Shown here in pieces: positions 50,755 through 63,081 of a DNA stretch of 64,000 nt. The position numbers were made by a program, and so were the translations under genes. Origin of the DNA: Cymodocea nodosa (taxonomy: Eukaryota > Streptophyta > Magnoliopsida > Alismatales > Cymodoceaceae); the NCBI GenBank assembly GCA_036874045.1, contig CM072337.1:23038001-23102000 (forward strand), in the 5' to 3' direction. The notes below the pieces were generated by a model. It saw only the letters and a program-made list of their open reading frames with translations, made no database searches and was not told where the DNA came from. Each line of letters opens with the position of its first letter. Positions within the stretch are counted from its first letter, which is position 1.

Positions 50755-53700
50755 CCTATTGAGTATTAATCTTTTTACAGACCTTCGTTTATTGATATAC
50801 AAGCACAAAGACAAAATTGACTTGCTAGGGTTTGGTAAGAAAAAGAGGGATGCGTGAGGAAGAAGGAAATGATTGTCTTGTTTCATAAAGTAAGGAAGAA
50901 GAAGAGATATATATAATGAATTTGGATAAATATTGTAAAGACCCTTAAAGAAAGAAAAAAATTACAAAACCTTCAGTATCAATACTCTCTCTCAAGTTGA
51001 CTTGAAAATATTGTGAATAACAAATTTGTCAATAAGATTATGAAAATTTTTTTTTGAGAAGAGCTTTCTTAAAATGTTAGCAAGTCAATTGAAACCACGA
51101 ACAAAAATAGGCTTTATCAACTAATCCAAGAATGTCTCGCATATAATAGCAATCAATTTTGATGTACTTTATATGCTCATGAAATATTGAATTTACCGCA
51201 ATGCGTTGAGCCACCTGGTTATCATAAAAAAGTTGTACTAATTTTTCCTACATAAAACCAATCTCAAAAGGTAGATTAGTAATCCACATAATTTCAAATG
51301 TTGCCATGGCCATCGATCTATATTCTACTTTAGTAGAAGATTTAAAAACAACAGATTTTTTCTTAGTCTACCAAGAAATCAAAGTATTTCCCAAAAAAAT
51401 CATAAATCTAATAATGTAGATCTTCTTGTAGTCAAACAACATCCTCCACCACAATAACATTGAATATCAAGTTTTTATCCTTGTGAAACAAGATACCCTA
51501 CCCTAGAAAATTTTTTAGAAAATGAACAACTTTCATTGTAGCTTCCAAATGTTTTTTGTAAGGTTTTGTGCAAAACTAACTTAAATGATTAATGACAAAA
51601 CTTATATCAGGTCAAGTGGTGGTTAGGTAAATTAACTTTCCTATGAGATGCCTATAAATGGTAGGGTCAAAAAGAATATCTTTTTCATTGTATTCTAAGT
51701 CTAGGTATTTGTCTAAGAGAATGTGCTACTAGGTACAGCCCTTAACATCCCAATTTCCTATAATAAATCCAAAGTGTATTTCCTTTGACTTAAATTGATT
51801 CCAATAGAAGATCTAGCAACTTCTAAGCCAAAAAAATATTTAAGTTGACCTAGATCCTTAATAGCAAAACATGAACTAAGATGAGTCTTTAAAAGATTGA
51901 TTTGATTCATATCATTTCCTACAATTAAAATTTCATCTACATAAACAAGTACAACAACATGAGAATTTTTAGATTTTCGAACAAAAAAAGAATAGTTAGA
52001 TTTACATTGAATATAACTAGCATGAATTAAAGCTTGAAATAACTTTTTAAACCAATTGTGTGAAGCCTATTTTAAACCATATAAAGATTTATTTAATTTG
52101 CAAACTTTAGTGTTGTGCTCCACCTCACAAAGTAGACCAAGAGGAGGATACATATAAATATTCTCATCTAAGTCCTTATAGAGGAAAACATTACTAATAT
52201 CAAGTTGTTGTAAATACCAATCATATTTGGAAGCAATGGTTAAAATAGTAAAAAGGGTAGTCATTTTAGTAATAAGAGAAAAAGTGTCATGATAGTCAAT
52301 GCCTTCAATCTAATTATAGCTTTTAACTACAAGTTTAGCTTTATATTTATTAATGCTACCATATTCTTTATATTTAATCTTAGAAACCCATTTGCATCGA
52401 TTTATGGTCAAAAGGTGAATCAACAAGATCCCAAGTGTTATTGTTTAAAGCTTAAAGTTCAAGGTTCATGGCATCAACCCATTTAGGATCCTTACTAGCC
52501 TAAGTGAAGGAGTTGGGCTCAATTTAACCATCAATGGTAGTAGTGAAAACATGATGATTAGACGAAAGATGGTTATAAGATATGTATTTTTGAATGAGAT
52601 ACTTGGTGTCAATCTTGTTCAACATTAGAGCAAACATAATCATTGAGATACCTAGAGTGTTTAGTTTGTCTACAAGTTTTCTAAGTAAAATAGTCGGTTG
52701 ATCAATGTAATGGGATGTATCTAATGAAATAGAATTTTGGTTGTTGGGTTCTGAATTGTTATTAGAAGAATTAATAACAACTTTTGTAGACTCAACAACC
52801 ATGCTATCATTAGGAGAAAGAATAGGATTATTAGAAGAAAAGGGATTATTTGAGTTTTCTTGAAAAGGAAAAATAGATTCATAGAATGTAACATTACGAC
52901 TAATAATAATTTTTTTGATTTGAAGATCAAGGAGACAATAACCCTTCTTACCAAGATGATATCCTAGGAAAATAGTTTTAAAAGAACAATTGTCAAATTT
53001 GTGTTTAGGATGAAGATTGGTATAATAGGCAAGACAAAAAATGTCTTTAAATTATCAAAATTTGGAAGACCCATAGATGATAGCAAAAAGAATTTTATTT
53101 TTGAGAACACTACTGGACATATGATTTATAGGAAAAATCCCAATTTTAATGCATTGTTCCCAATATTTAATAAGGAAATTTGCTTTAGCCCTGATATTTC
53201 TTACTATGTCAAGGATATGTTTATGTTTATGCTCTATAATAGAGTTTTGTTATAGAGTGTAAGGACAGCTCCTTTGATGGATGATGCCATGTTCTTGAAA
53301 AAAAATTGTAAATCCTTAGAAATTCTAGGCCATTATTAGATCTAATGGATTTGAGAGACTTTTGAAATTGTTGTTGTAAGAAATGAAATATTTCAAACAA
53401 GGGATAACATCATTCTTGTTTTCAAGGAAATCAACTCGACTAAACCTAGAAATATCATCAACAATGGTTAAAAAATACTTAAATCTTGTGGCAGAAGGTA
53501 TATGAAAATTTTCCCATATGTCTACATGAATTAACTTGAAAATAACAATAATAGTAGTAGTAGAACTAGTGGGAAAAGAAAGATGAGTTTGTTTTCCTAT
53601 TCTATATGCTTCACAAAAGAAATGAAGGTCATGATGTACTACAATATTAAGACTATTACTTAAATGTTTTAACTTTTCTGTAGATAGATGGCCTAACTGA

Positions 53701-54330
53701 CAATGCTAAATAGTGAAATCAAGATTATATGAAGCATTAAAACCTTGGAGTTCTAAATCCTTCAAGTATTTTAGAGAAAACATGTACAAATCTCCCTCTT
53801 GTTTAGCAATCTCAATCATTCATTGGCTGTCAAAGTTCTAAAAGGCACAATAATTGGGTAAAAACTTAACATTGCAATTAGGTTCTTTAGTGATCTTAGG
53901 TATTGACATAAGGTTGACATGAAAACTGGGAATTAATAAAACATCATGCATAGTGATAAAATCAGTTAATTTTACATCACTAAAACAAGTAACATTAGCT
54001 TTACATTAATTATGAAACTTTACACTAGAATTATTAGAAACTGAATTAATATTTGACAAAAGGTTTCTATTATTATTCATATGGTGCATAGCACCAGTAT
54101 CAACTATCCAAACATTAGAATCAAAAACATTTGATAAACAAGAAAAATCACCTGTCACATCAGAAGTAGCAACATTAGTGACTTTAGAATTTGCTAAAAT
54201 TTTATGTAGTTGTTTAATCTGTTCAAGGGTAAAATTATTGAAGTTGTTTTTGATTCCTTTAGTTATAGTAATAATGATATTCTTGTTTTCTTAGAAATGA
54301 TAGCATTATTGGCAAATTTATTTTGATTAA
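50755..54330 (-). mobile_element. Second Ty1/copia LTR retrotransposon relic
   Basis: A broken copia element on the minus strand. Going down from its 5' side: protease region (about 54120-54060), integrase region (about 53850-53000), linker, reverse transcriptase (about 52430-51900; one open stretch at 52067-52264), RNase H (about 51400-51100), a purine-rich tract near 50990 and an LTR-like segment at about 50985-50755. No 5' LTR or complete gag was seen. It carries many breaks over its length and is an old, inactive fossil. It stands alone in the RALF-RPS21 spacer. Confidence 0.9.
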
Positions 54331-56389
54331 TCTACTTAGGTATGACCTTATTGTATAATATATGCCTTAGTGGAAAACATATTGATCAGAAACACTTTCT
54401 TTTGTGTGATTTGTCATTTTACAATTGATATATTATAATTTTTCTTTCATTTCTTTTGTTTGTTTAGTTTTTCACACAAGATTAATATTCTCTACAATCA
54501 CTTTTACCTTTTGTATTCTTCGTTTTATTTCTCATTTTGTATCACTTTAAGACCTTTAAACTCGAAGAAGAGAACGACTTTACTTTTTATTATAATTTTT
54601 TTTTGAAAATTGACAAATACATTTCCATCATACAGACACATATTATATTTTTTCACTAATTTCTCTCATTTTCTTTTTTAACACTTTTTCTCACTTTCCC
54701 TCTACACAAACTTCTCATTCTTAAAGTCGCAACAATACGAAGTAGCCTTTGACTTATTTTAACTTATTTGTTGAGAATATTTTAATGATAATTGAATATG
54801 ATAAAACAAAGAAGAGAAAATTAATTTTTATTGTTTCTTATTTTATTTTTTTTTAATTTTAATAATTTGCGATAACTTTTATCTATTAGTCTTAATATTA
54901 TCGTTTTCTTGACTCGGAAGAAAGAAGAAGGGTATTTTTATTAAAACGTGAGGCAGGCTTTTCTACGGTTGGCCCAACAGGGACGGAGATCGAGGTTTCA
55001 CTTTGACAAGTGTAGGCTTGGGACTCTGATCATTTTGCATAAATACATTTAAAAAAAAATTAATTTATCATAAAAGAAAAAATAAATTAAAATAGTCTCT
55101 GCGTCACGTGAGATTTTATTATGCCCAACTCAGTCACGTTGGTTGGTCACTTCAAATGGGGTTAAACCTGCAGGAGAGTAGAGCTTTTGTAAAATTAAAT
55201 TAAAGATAGATGATGTAGATATTTTAGTGAATTTTTTGATGAATCTATTAAAATTTAAGTGCTAGTACAAATGATCTAAAATATAGTTATTTTAAAAAAA
55301 TTGGCGATTTAGGAGTAAAAGAAACCGTTAATATAATGAGATGCTTAAAAACTATTAATCAAATACCAAGGTGTACAACTAAAATCACAAAAATTGAAAT
55401 TGAGTTTATACTGGGTAGGTCAATAATGGAAGTTACTCATTTACCTAGATAATTAATAAAAAAATTTAGAGTAAAAAAAAAACTCTACATGACTTTCAAT
55501 GATATAGAAAAAAAAAAAACTTATAATATGGTATTTAGAAATGTATTGCAGTAGATTTTAGGAAGAAAAAAATCTTTATAAGAAATTTTGATATCATAAA
55601 GGATATGTAAAAAAAATAGTTACTACTGTTAAAAGTATAACAATAGATATTAAAGAAATTTTGATAGACATAAGTTCACACCAAATGCCTCCTTTAAGTT
55701 GATATTTATTTATTTTAATTATAATGTACTCGGCCATATCAACGGCTAACATTTACTCTGTTGATTTCAATGACAAATCAATCATGGAAGATAAATGTTA
55801 ATGTCGATGAGATTGAAATGATGACTAAGGTGGATGGAAAACAGAGAAATACATATATAGAAGGTAACCCCATGCTTTATGTGGTATCATTTCACAGATT
55901 TGTTTATTGACATTAAATTTAGATATTTGAGGTTACGAACAAAATGCTTTAACCCATTGGCACAAACTAATTAAATGTCTTTCTTACTAATAGGCCGGGG
56001 TATCTCGTTAGATGTTTAAGTCAAATGAGATTGATGTAGTAGATGGATCAAGTTCAGTATATGCAATGGTTGCATACGTTGTATATGTCGTAAACTCTTA
56101 TATTTATATTTGTTTGTAGCAAATGAGGTGGGTGGAAACCAGTCAAATACAGATCTGAAATATAATACGGCCATGTGGGAGGACTTTAATCATACAACGT
56201 AGTCAGCCTCGCTCCACCTCATGGCCGTCCAACATAGTTTAATATTATCATAGTTTGATGAGAAGTGATTGTTTTATATTGTTAAAGTATTTTAAATTTA
56301 AATGAAAATATTATCATTATCGTAGAAAAGATGACACCATCGTTACAGGTAGGAGTCGTAAATTTGAACAATTCAAAGGGTACTTTCGT
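54331..56389. other. AT-rich spacer
   Basis: Low-complexity AT-rich DNA with many poly-A and poly-T runs. No coding region, repeat family or RNA recognised. Confidence 0.5.
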
Positions 56390-56394
56390 CAGTC

Positions 56395-56530
56395 CACAAG
56401 AAGGGCAACAATTGGGGCCATCGAACGCGGTTTTCCGCGAACCACCGGAAGACGAAGGTCCGAGGCGGACAAGGATGCGGCGGTTGGTGGGCCGTCAGCC
56501 CACCATCATCTGCCGGCCTTTTTTTTTTTT
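56395..56530 (+). other. GC-rich island with three perfect hairpins and a T12 tract
   Basis: In a long AT-rich desert, about 120 bp turn GC-rich and hold three perfect stem-loops: 56426-56439 (CGCGG/CCGCG, TTTT loop), 56458-56470 (GTCCG/CGGAC, AGG loop) and 56485-56505 (8-bp TGGTGGGC/GCCCACCA, 5-nt loop). Twelve T follow at 56519-56530. A plus-strand frame (56331-56540) crosses it but resembles no known protein. It may be a structured RNA ending at a pol III-style T run, or the remnant of an old exon. Confidence 0.4.
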
Positions 56531-57079
56531 AATATTGTGATAAAAATTCAACTTAGTAGAGATCGAAAATTCAAAAATCATTGAGATACTTGAAGATTGT
56601 TTGTGTACAATTATCGTCACAAAAGGAAACGATATAAATTACTGAAAATATTAGAAAATGAAAAATTTAAGGAATGATAGTAGATGACAAAAAAGTTTAA
56701 GTATTCGTGTATGTCGAGGAACGACAAACAATGATAGGAAATTTTGATATATTTATATAAAATAGGAAATAAAATAATTAGAAATGATATTTATTGTGTT
56801 TATGCATAATAAAAAATGATGAGAAATAAAATTTTTAATAAAGTTTGAAACATTAAATAATAATATAACTTGAAAGTAATATTTTAAATAATATAATATA
56901 TATTAATTATAATTTAAATAATATAATATAATATATAGTACACAATTATTTTGTTATGAATAATCTTTTCATCACAAACATACAATGCAAACATACAAAG
57001 ATATGTAGAACTAATTTCCTATGCTTGCAATGGTGAAGAAAATAAAATATATCAAAAGGATAATAATGTAGTATAATTA

Positions 57080-57200
57080 TTTGTAATTAATTTATTGATT
57101 AATTTTTTAATTAATGAATTGAAATAATTAGTTAAAATGTAATTAATTAATTATATTAATCAATTAACAAGGTATATAATTTTTATATTGAATAATTAGA
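57080..57200 (+). mobile_element. MITE-like repeat, copy D (fragment)
   Basis: A stretch including AATTAGTTAAAATGTAATTA and ATTAATCAATTAACAAGGTA matches the middle of copy B (near 43770-43840). Its ends are not recognisable, so it is a fragment of the same family or a more distant relative. Confidence 0.45.
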
Positions 57201-57464
57201 TATTCATATACTTATATCTCACAAATGTTTGACTTCATCCATTTTTCCTTTTTCATTCTCTCCCATTTTTCCTCTTTTCTCTTAAAATTTTTATTTTCTT
57301 TCATTATTTCTCACAAATAACTTTTATTTCTTTTATCAAAAGTTTTTTTTTTTCACGATCAACTGTCCATGTTCTTTAGTAATGTTTGCTCGAGCAACTA
57401 ACAATAAGCTCAACGACAAGCTTGAACAACAAGCAAGAACAATGAGTGTTGAGTGGCGAGCAAC

Positions 57465-57756
57465 AAGTCGCAACCATTGGGAGTCATGAGCATTGAGAAT
57501 TGCGAGCGTTGAAGTCATGAACTTCGATAGTCGTGAGTGTTGGGAGTCATGAGCGTTAATAGTCATGAGCATTAGAGTTGTGAGCGTTGGAGTCACGAGC
57601 TTCAGGAGTTGCAAGTGTCGAAGTCATGAGCTTTGACAATCACTAGCATCAACAGTTGCAAGCGTCAAAGTTGAGAGCATCGATAATTGCAAACTTCGAA
57701 GTCGCAAGCATTGGAGTCACAAACTTCAAAGTTGCAAGCACCTATAATTGCAAATG
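57465..57756. repeat. Minisatellite with a 15-16 bp unit
   Basis: About 18 degenerate units that alternate between two types, AGTCATGAGCATTGG-like and AGTTGCAAGCGTCGA-like, so the higher-order period may be about 30 bp. A looser GAGCAACAA-rich lead-in starts near 57390. The array is non-coding as far as I can see; open frames across it just reflect the repeat. Confidence 0.85.
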
Positions 57757-58277
57757 TTTCAAGGGTTTTTGAGGATGATTTTTTGGCATTGTCAAAGGAG
57801 GGATTTGGAAAATCATCTCGCAACGATCAAAACATATGTTTACATATTGTACAACACATGATAACCTTGATAAAGTCTTTCACAAGGTTATCTTTCTCAA
57901 CATTACTAGAAAGCATAAACCCTTATTAAGTCTCATATGGTGGCATTTGATAATAATTTCTTCTTCTTTTTTACATTTTTTCTTAAAATTTTGAGAGAAA
58001 GAAATATTGAATCAAACATCTTTATGAAAAAATCGTTTTATTCATCTACCAGTAGTGTGTTGTTTTGAAAAACGAGAAAACAAATAAGAGTAGAAAAAAT
58101 TGTCTTCTATTTTTTCCGTTTTAGTTTTTTTTTTTTTTTTTCAAATGTTCTATTGATCTTCGTTGTCGTTGTATTATACTGTTGTATAAGTTGACCACAT
58201 AAAAAAGGAAGTTTTGACCCATTCAACGAGAACTTCGGATTCGGATCAATAACTAATTACTTCGGACTAGGTGACCC

Positions 58278-58335
58278 GGCCCACTCGCCAGACCGACAAA
58301 CGAAAAATAACCCTAGGGTTCGAGGATCTTATAAA
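58278..58335 (+). promoter_or_regulatory. RPS21 core promoter: site II, telo-box palindrome and TATA
   Basis: GGCCCA (reverse-complement site II) at 58278-58283; the palindrome AACCCTAGGGTT at 58309-58320, two head-to-head telo-boxes; and TATAAA at 58330-58335, 100 bp before the start codon. Site II plus telo-box is the classic arrangement upstream of plant ribosomal protein genes and fits growth-linked expression. Confidence 0.7.
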
Positions 58336-58434
58336 CCCCCTCGACTCCTTTTCGCATCTTACCCGTCGCCGCCAGCATCGCCTCTTCCTTCTCCTCGACT
58401 TCTGTCGGACAACGCTCCAGCCGCCGTCGACAAG

Positions 58435-59660
58435 ATGCAGAACGAAGAGGGGCAGATAATTGATCTCTACATCCCTCGGAAATGGTTCGTATCATCGCTG
58501 TAAATGTGTTTTCTGTACTTGTGTCTCTTCGTGTATTTCCGGCGATTAAGTGTGCGTGGCGGTTCTTTGTCGTAGTTCCGCAACGAACAGGCTGATCACC
58601 GCCAAGGACCACGCGTCCGTTCAGGTCAACGTGGGGCATCTGGACGAAAATGGCATCTACAATGGTAGCTACTCCACCTTTGCCCTCTGCGGATTCATCC
58701 GTGCTCAGGTTTCGCCTCTATCCCTCTCTCTACATTTTGTTTTCTATGCTTTTCCATTTACTTTCCGGTTCGAAGTAATTGGAATGCTCCATACACTGTA
58801 AGATTTTAACTTTATTTAGAATTTATCTTTTGGTAATGCCGGAGTTAAAGATTGTGCTACAGATTGATTGTGTTGGAAGCCCTTTTTTATTAATCATTAT
58901 CTAGTTTTCTTTGCTTGTTTTTATCTTTTAAGTATTTTTTACTGGATACACAATGCTATTAGACAGTAGGTTTCGCCATTTTGCTCGAACGATGACAACT
59001 GAATTTGCTTGTACGTAACGAGTAGACTAAAATGATTTTAGAGGTTTACAATAGCATCACAACAGCACACGGAATTGTCATGAGATATAAGTGGAATTTC
59101 TTAATATAATGTCTTAGATTCATATTTATTAATGAACAACGAATTAGATTTTCTTCTTTGAAAAGAACCGCATCAAAATATAACCAGCTTTTAATAGCCG
59201 AGTTGTCCAAGGTTGTGTGATTTCATGCTCACTTCAATGTTTAAGCTTTGGCGACATCATCCTCTTATCAATTCCCCAAAAAAACACATCTGACAAAGCT
59301 CAAACACTACGAAGTTCAAATGTGTGACATTTATCTCGTCAATTACGGCAGTTGAAAGGAGTGATTTTATGATGGAATTGTCAATGAATTCTTCGTTGTG
59401 AATAGTACGGTTTATTGTGCCGGACAATCTTTTTCAGTATGCATATTTTGGTTTGTTTCCTCAGTAATCCTAAAGAATTTACGTGAAGGAGTATTTTCGA
59501 CGTTTTAATGTGTTCCATTGCCTTTAGGTTCATAGTTTGTTTCATCATTTGATGCATTTTGGTATTTATTTTGTTTTCCTTAATTGTTTATTGGCAGGGT
59601 GATGCAGACAGTGCATTGGACCGTCTTTGGCAGAAGAAGAAGGTCGAAATTCGCCAGTAG
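58435..59660 (+). CDS. RPS21: 40S ribosomal protein S21
   Basis: Eukaryote-specific small-subunit ribosomal protein (eS21) of the cytosolic ribosome. Three exons, 58435-58484, 58576-58708 and 59598-59660, join in frame to 81 residues (plant S21 about 82). The protein begins [17 protein letters not shown], continues [20 protein letters not shown] and [20 protein letters not shown], and ends [11 protein letters not shown]. Intron 2 is 889 bp and AT-rich. The promoter carries site II, telo-box and TATA motifs. The coding exons are GC-richer than the intron. Confidence 0.97.
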
Positions 59661-61147
59661 AAGTAATTTTTTCGTTGTTGACTGCCAATCATGCATATTA
59701 GATAGCGGAAATTGGGCGTTTGGACCATTTCATCTATATCTCTGGTTATTTATGATGAAGCTTCGTTAGGTTGTGAGAGTGGTTGAATGTCACAGGCTTG
59801 CTCGTCTCTTTTGTTAATATAGAACCTGTGCTTTATTTCTTCGATTTGAGGGTTACGTATGCTGACGATTTGTTTCCATCATCGAACAGAATGAATGAAT
59901 ATGGGAATTGAATTTTCATCGCTCTTCTTTCACGTTCTTTGAGATCATTCTCTTTATTCGTCTATTGTATTGAGTTGTTTTTTGGGTGTATTGTGAGCCC
60001 ATCCCCTATCGTGTATTGACATATGACCGTGAGATGGTCTATGGTGCACTTCTGCCGCCACTCGTTCAGCCTAAGTTCTCAATCTTAACTCAAAAAGTCC
60101 ATTTGAGATGGTCTATAACTACATTATTTACTTCAATTCACACGTGCTTTCCATTTGATGGTGTCTTTACATTTTTAGGGCTAGAGCCACTTTGCACGGG
60201 ACAATAGGACTTGATAAATAAAAGCAAATCTAATATGATTAGTAAAAATGTACATACCTCGGTGCCGAGCTTGAAGTGTGTACCATGGGATTTCTCGAAC
60301 ATCTAGCTATACAACGGAGGTTATATGGAAATGATACTTGACACGTGAAACGTGAATAATTTCTCTTGAAGTTTCGGGAAAATACACGGAGCAATATTCG
60401 GGATTACCGAGCATTAGTCCCTTGCATATGATGCTTAATTATCAATGCTAGTTAGTGCCTTACGAGTGCTTGAAGGACTTGTTCTTCAGCATCCGGCCAT
60501 TGATATGATAAGTAGCGACCATAGTTAACGTAGCACTTAACGGTTTAAACAAAAAATCCCAAGACGTCAAAAAAGAAACAATGCGAGAACAAAGAATACA
60601 AAGGGACGCGTTATAATCAGGATATGATCACAAAAGTTTATCGCATGTATTGAAACATGACTACACCTTAAAAATCTTTGAGCAACAAGACGAAAGAAAA
60701 TACCACCTTCAAAGGACCAAGAGGGTGCTATCCTTGGTAATGTAGGACTAAAAAAATATTCCTCTTTTACATTTTAAGCAAAAATATTCTCGAAAAAATT
60801 TAGCAAAATTTTTTTCCACGAAAATGACTTGTAACATCAAAATTACTTTAACATTTGGCACTCGATAGATTTAAAATGAACATACACCTTTCAAAAAAAT
60901 GAACACACCTTATTTACATAAATAAATAATCTAACTCATTTAATAAATGCCTGACATACTTACTTGATAACATAAATAAATACACAGCACAACCATTAAA
61001 AGACCTGCGTCTCTACAATACATACCATTGCCAAAGTCCGCTGAATAGAGTTTTACAGCAATCTACAGTACCATTGCTGTTTTCCCCGCAGAAAGATACG
61101 TTGCCGCCTTCTAATGGATCCGCGAACCAGGCGGGTTCTAATGATTC
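59661..61147. other. Convergent spacer between RPS21 and CAN
   Basis: Contains the 3' UTRs of two facing genes, then AT-rich DNA. No gene, repeat family or RNA recognised. Confidence 0.5.
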
Positions 61148-63081
61148 TCAGGCAGCATTGCGTTTGTCTCTCCTGTAATCCCATGGTTTCTCAGGATTTG
61201 GTGAGGCCCATAGGCCCCGGCGCGCGGCACGGGCTGATTTCTGCCACTGCATAACAAAAAAAAAATGAAAAACACACGTAATGCATAAACAATGTGAAGG
61301 TTGAATGAAAAGAACGGAAGTAAAAAGAGAAAGAAAACAGTGTCTGAAGTTCATTCATTCCGACCGCTTCGAATTCTGGGCGTTGATCATAAGCAATATA
61401 ATGCCAAGCAAAACCTCCTTTTAACATCTTCTCCTACAGGAATGGAAAACCATCGTGGTTATATACTTGTAAATTGTTTGTGTGGAAGTTCCATGGATAA
61501 AAGCTTTTAAATGTGAGAGCCAACCTGCACAAAGACACCATTACAGTATATATCCCCAACCGAACGACCATATCTATCTTCATCATAAACGAAAACTGTC
61601 AGGCACTTTCCCTGAACTAACTTTGCCAGAGCTTCCTTGGCTTCTTTTCCATAAGGCATTGAATTCTCTGGGGCATCAATTCCCCTGTTGTCTTGCAAGA
61701 ACAACAAAACCTTGATGCAACATCGTGTACAAATTCTAGTTTCAGTTTTGTAGTATATTAGTGTTTTCTATCGAGGCTAGAAATTATGTTCACCATCATC
61801 TTTAATCCAAATTGCATACCTCAGTCTGATTCGATATTTTCGAGCAAGAATATCTTCATTGTTAGGGCCAGGAAGGACCCTGTTCGTGGTAAGAAAACAA
61901 GACTTAAAATTCTCGCGCTATATGGTACAAAACTCTAGAAACAGCGAACACACCGATGGGATCACCTGTATCCTGCTTTAATGATATGCTTGTGTATTGC
62001 ATCCGCAGTCTCGTAGTCCCTCACAGCACGAGCATTGGCTCTCTCCACTGCTGCTTCAAGAATCTCCCCAGGGACAAGGGAGGATTCACGTGGGTCTGCG
62101 GTGTCAACATACACAGTAATCGTATCGCCGTCTGCGACAGCTTTTGCATCCACCTAGTGCAAGAGGCGGATCACAATTCAAACAGACCTCCAAGTGAATA
62201 AATCTGCAATCCTCTGGTGCTCAAAAAAAGAGTAATGGAGCACTATGCTTAATTGAAAAGTTTGATGACAATTTCTCACAGGGAGTGTTTCCAATTTAAA
62301 TTTCACTCCTTGTGGCAAAGTTGATGGCATCCCATCGGGAACTTGATCAATGCTATCAAGGTAAGGTAGAGCATAGAATGCCAATAAACCCTACAAAAAG
62401 TGTAATGGTAATAAGAAAAAAAGGGTGAATTCAATCCTTCTCGTCACAAATTGTTTATGACGAAACAAGTAGAAGTAAAGATCATGCCACCTGCACATCA
62501 GCTTTCTGATGCCTCTTCAATGTCAGTACCACAAGGCGAGCCGCATCCTCCGGTGACCTAGGCGGTGGATTAGCTTCTTTCCATGCCACAGACAGTTTTC
62601 TATACCTTCATAAAATCACAAACACGTACGGACGGGCATACAAGTCAACATCCAATAATTGAAGAAACACCGAAAAGGCAAAGTTGAACGGTAGAGAAAC
62701 AGAGGAGCTCAGCGCATTCCAACAGTGGAATTGAGTTTCCGATGAGTACCAATTAGCCTGCGCCTTCTTGGACGACAAGACGTACCCGCCGAGCCCATCA
62801 GGTACCTGCATCACACAACCCAAGGGAATGAATAGGCACGGGTGGGTGAGATTTTGGGACGCGGACCTGCCGAAGATTCAAAAATCCCATAATTTTAGGA
62901 CGGGGAAGTGGCGTTGGTACGTCACCTGGGAAGTGACGTCGAAATGGAGGATGTCCTGGGCGAGAGCAGAGACGCCGACGGTGACGGCGCTGACGCCGTG
63001 GGGACCGAGGGCTTCGGGAGGCGGAGAGGAAGGCTGCGGCCTGCAGCACTCGGCGAAGAGGAATCTGAGGGCATTCCCCAT
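61148..63081 (-). CDS. CAN: Ca2+-dependent staphylococcal-like nuclease (CAN family)
   Basis: Nuclease that cuts DNA and RNA with Ca2+; Arabidopsis CAN1 and CAN2 are plasma-membrane attached and linked to cell death. Nine minus-strand exons: 62926-63081, 62750-62805, 62491-62605, 62280-62390, 61966-62153, 61820-61879, 61525-61684, 61365-61433 and 61148-61246, in frame for 337 residues (Arabidopsis CAN1 about 323). The [13 protein letters not shown] start offers Gly2 for myristoylation and Cys12/13 for palmitoylation. A plant-specific N-terminal region ([28 protein letters not shown]) precedes the SNase fold: [11 protein letters not shown], then [13 protein letters not shown] with the first catalytic Arg and the D-x-P-E motif, [11 protein letters not shown] with the likely catalytic Glu, and [17 protein letters not shown] with the second Arg. 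It ends [16 protein letters not shown]. Catalytic residues are all present. CAN1 versus CAN2 cannot be decided here. Confidence 0.96.
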
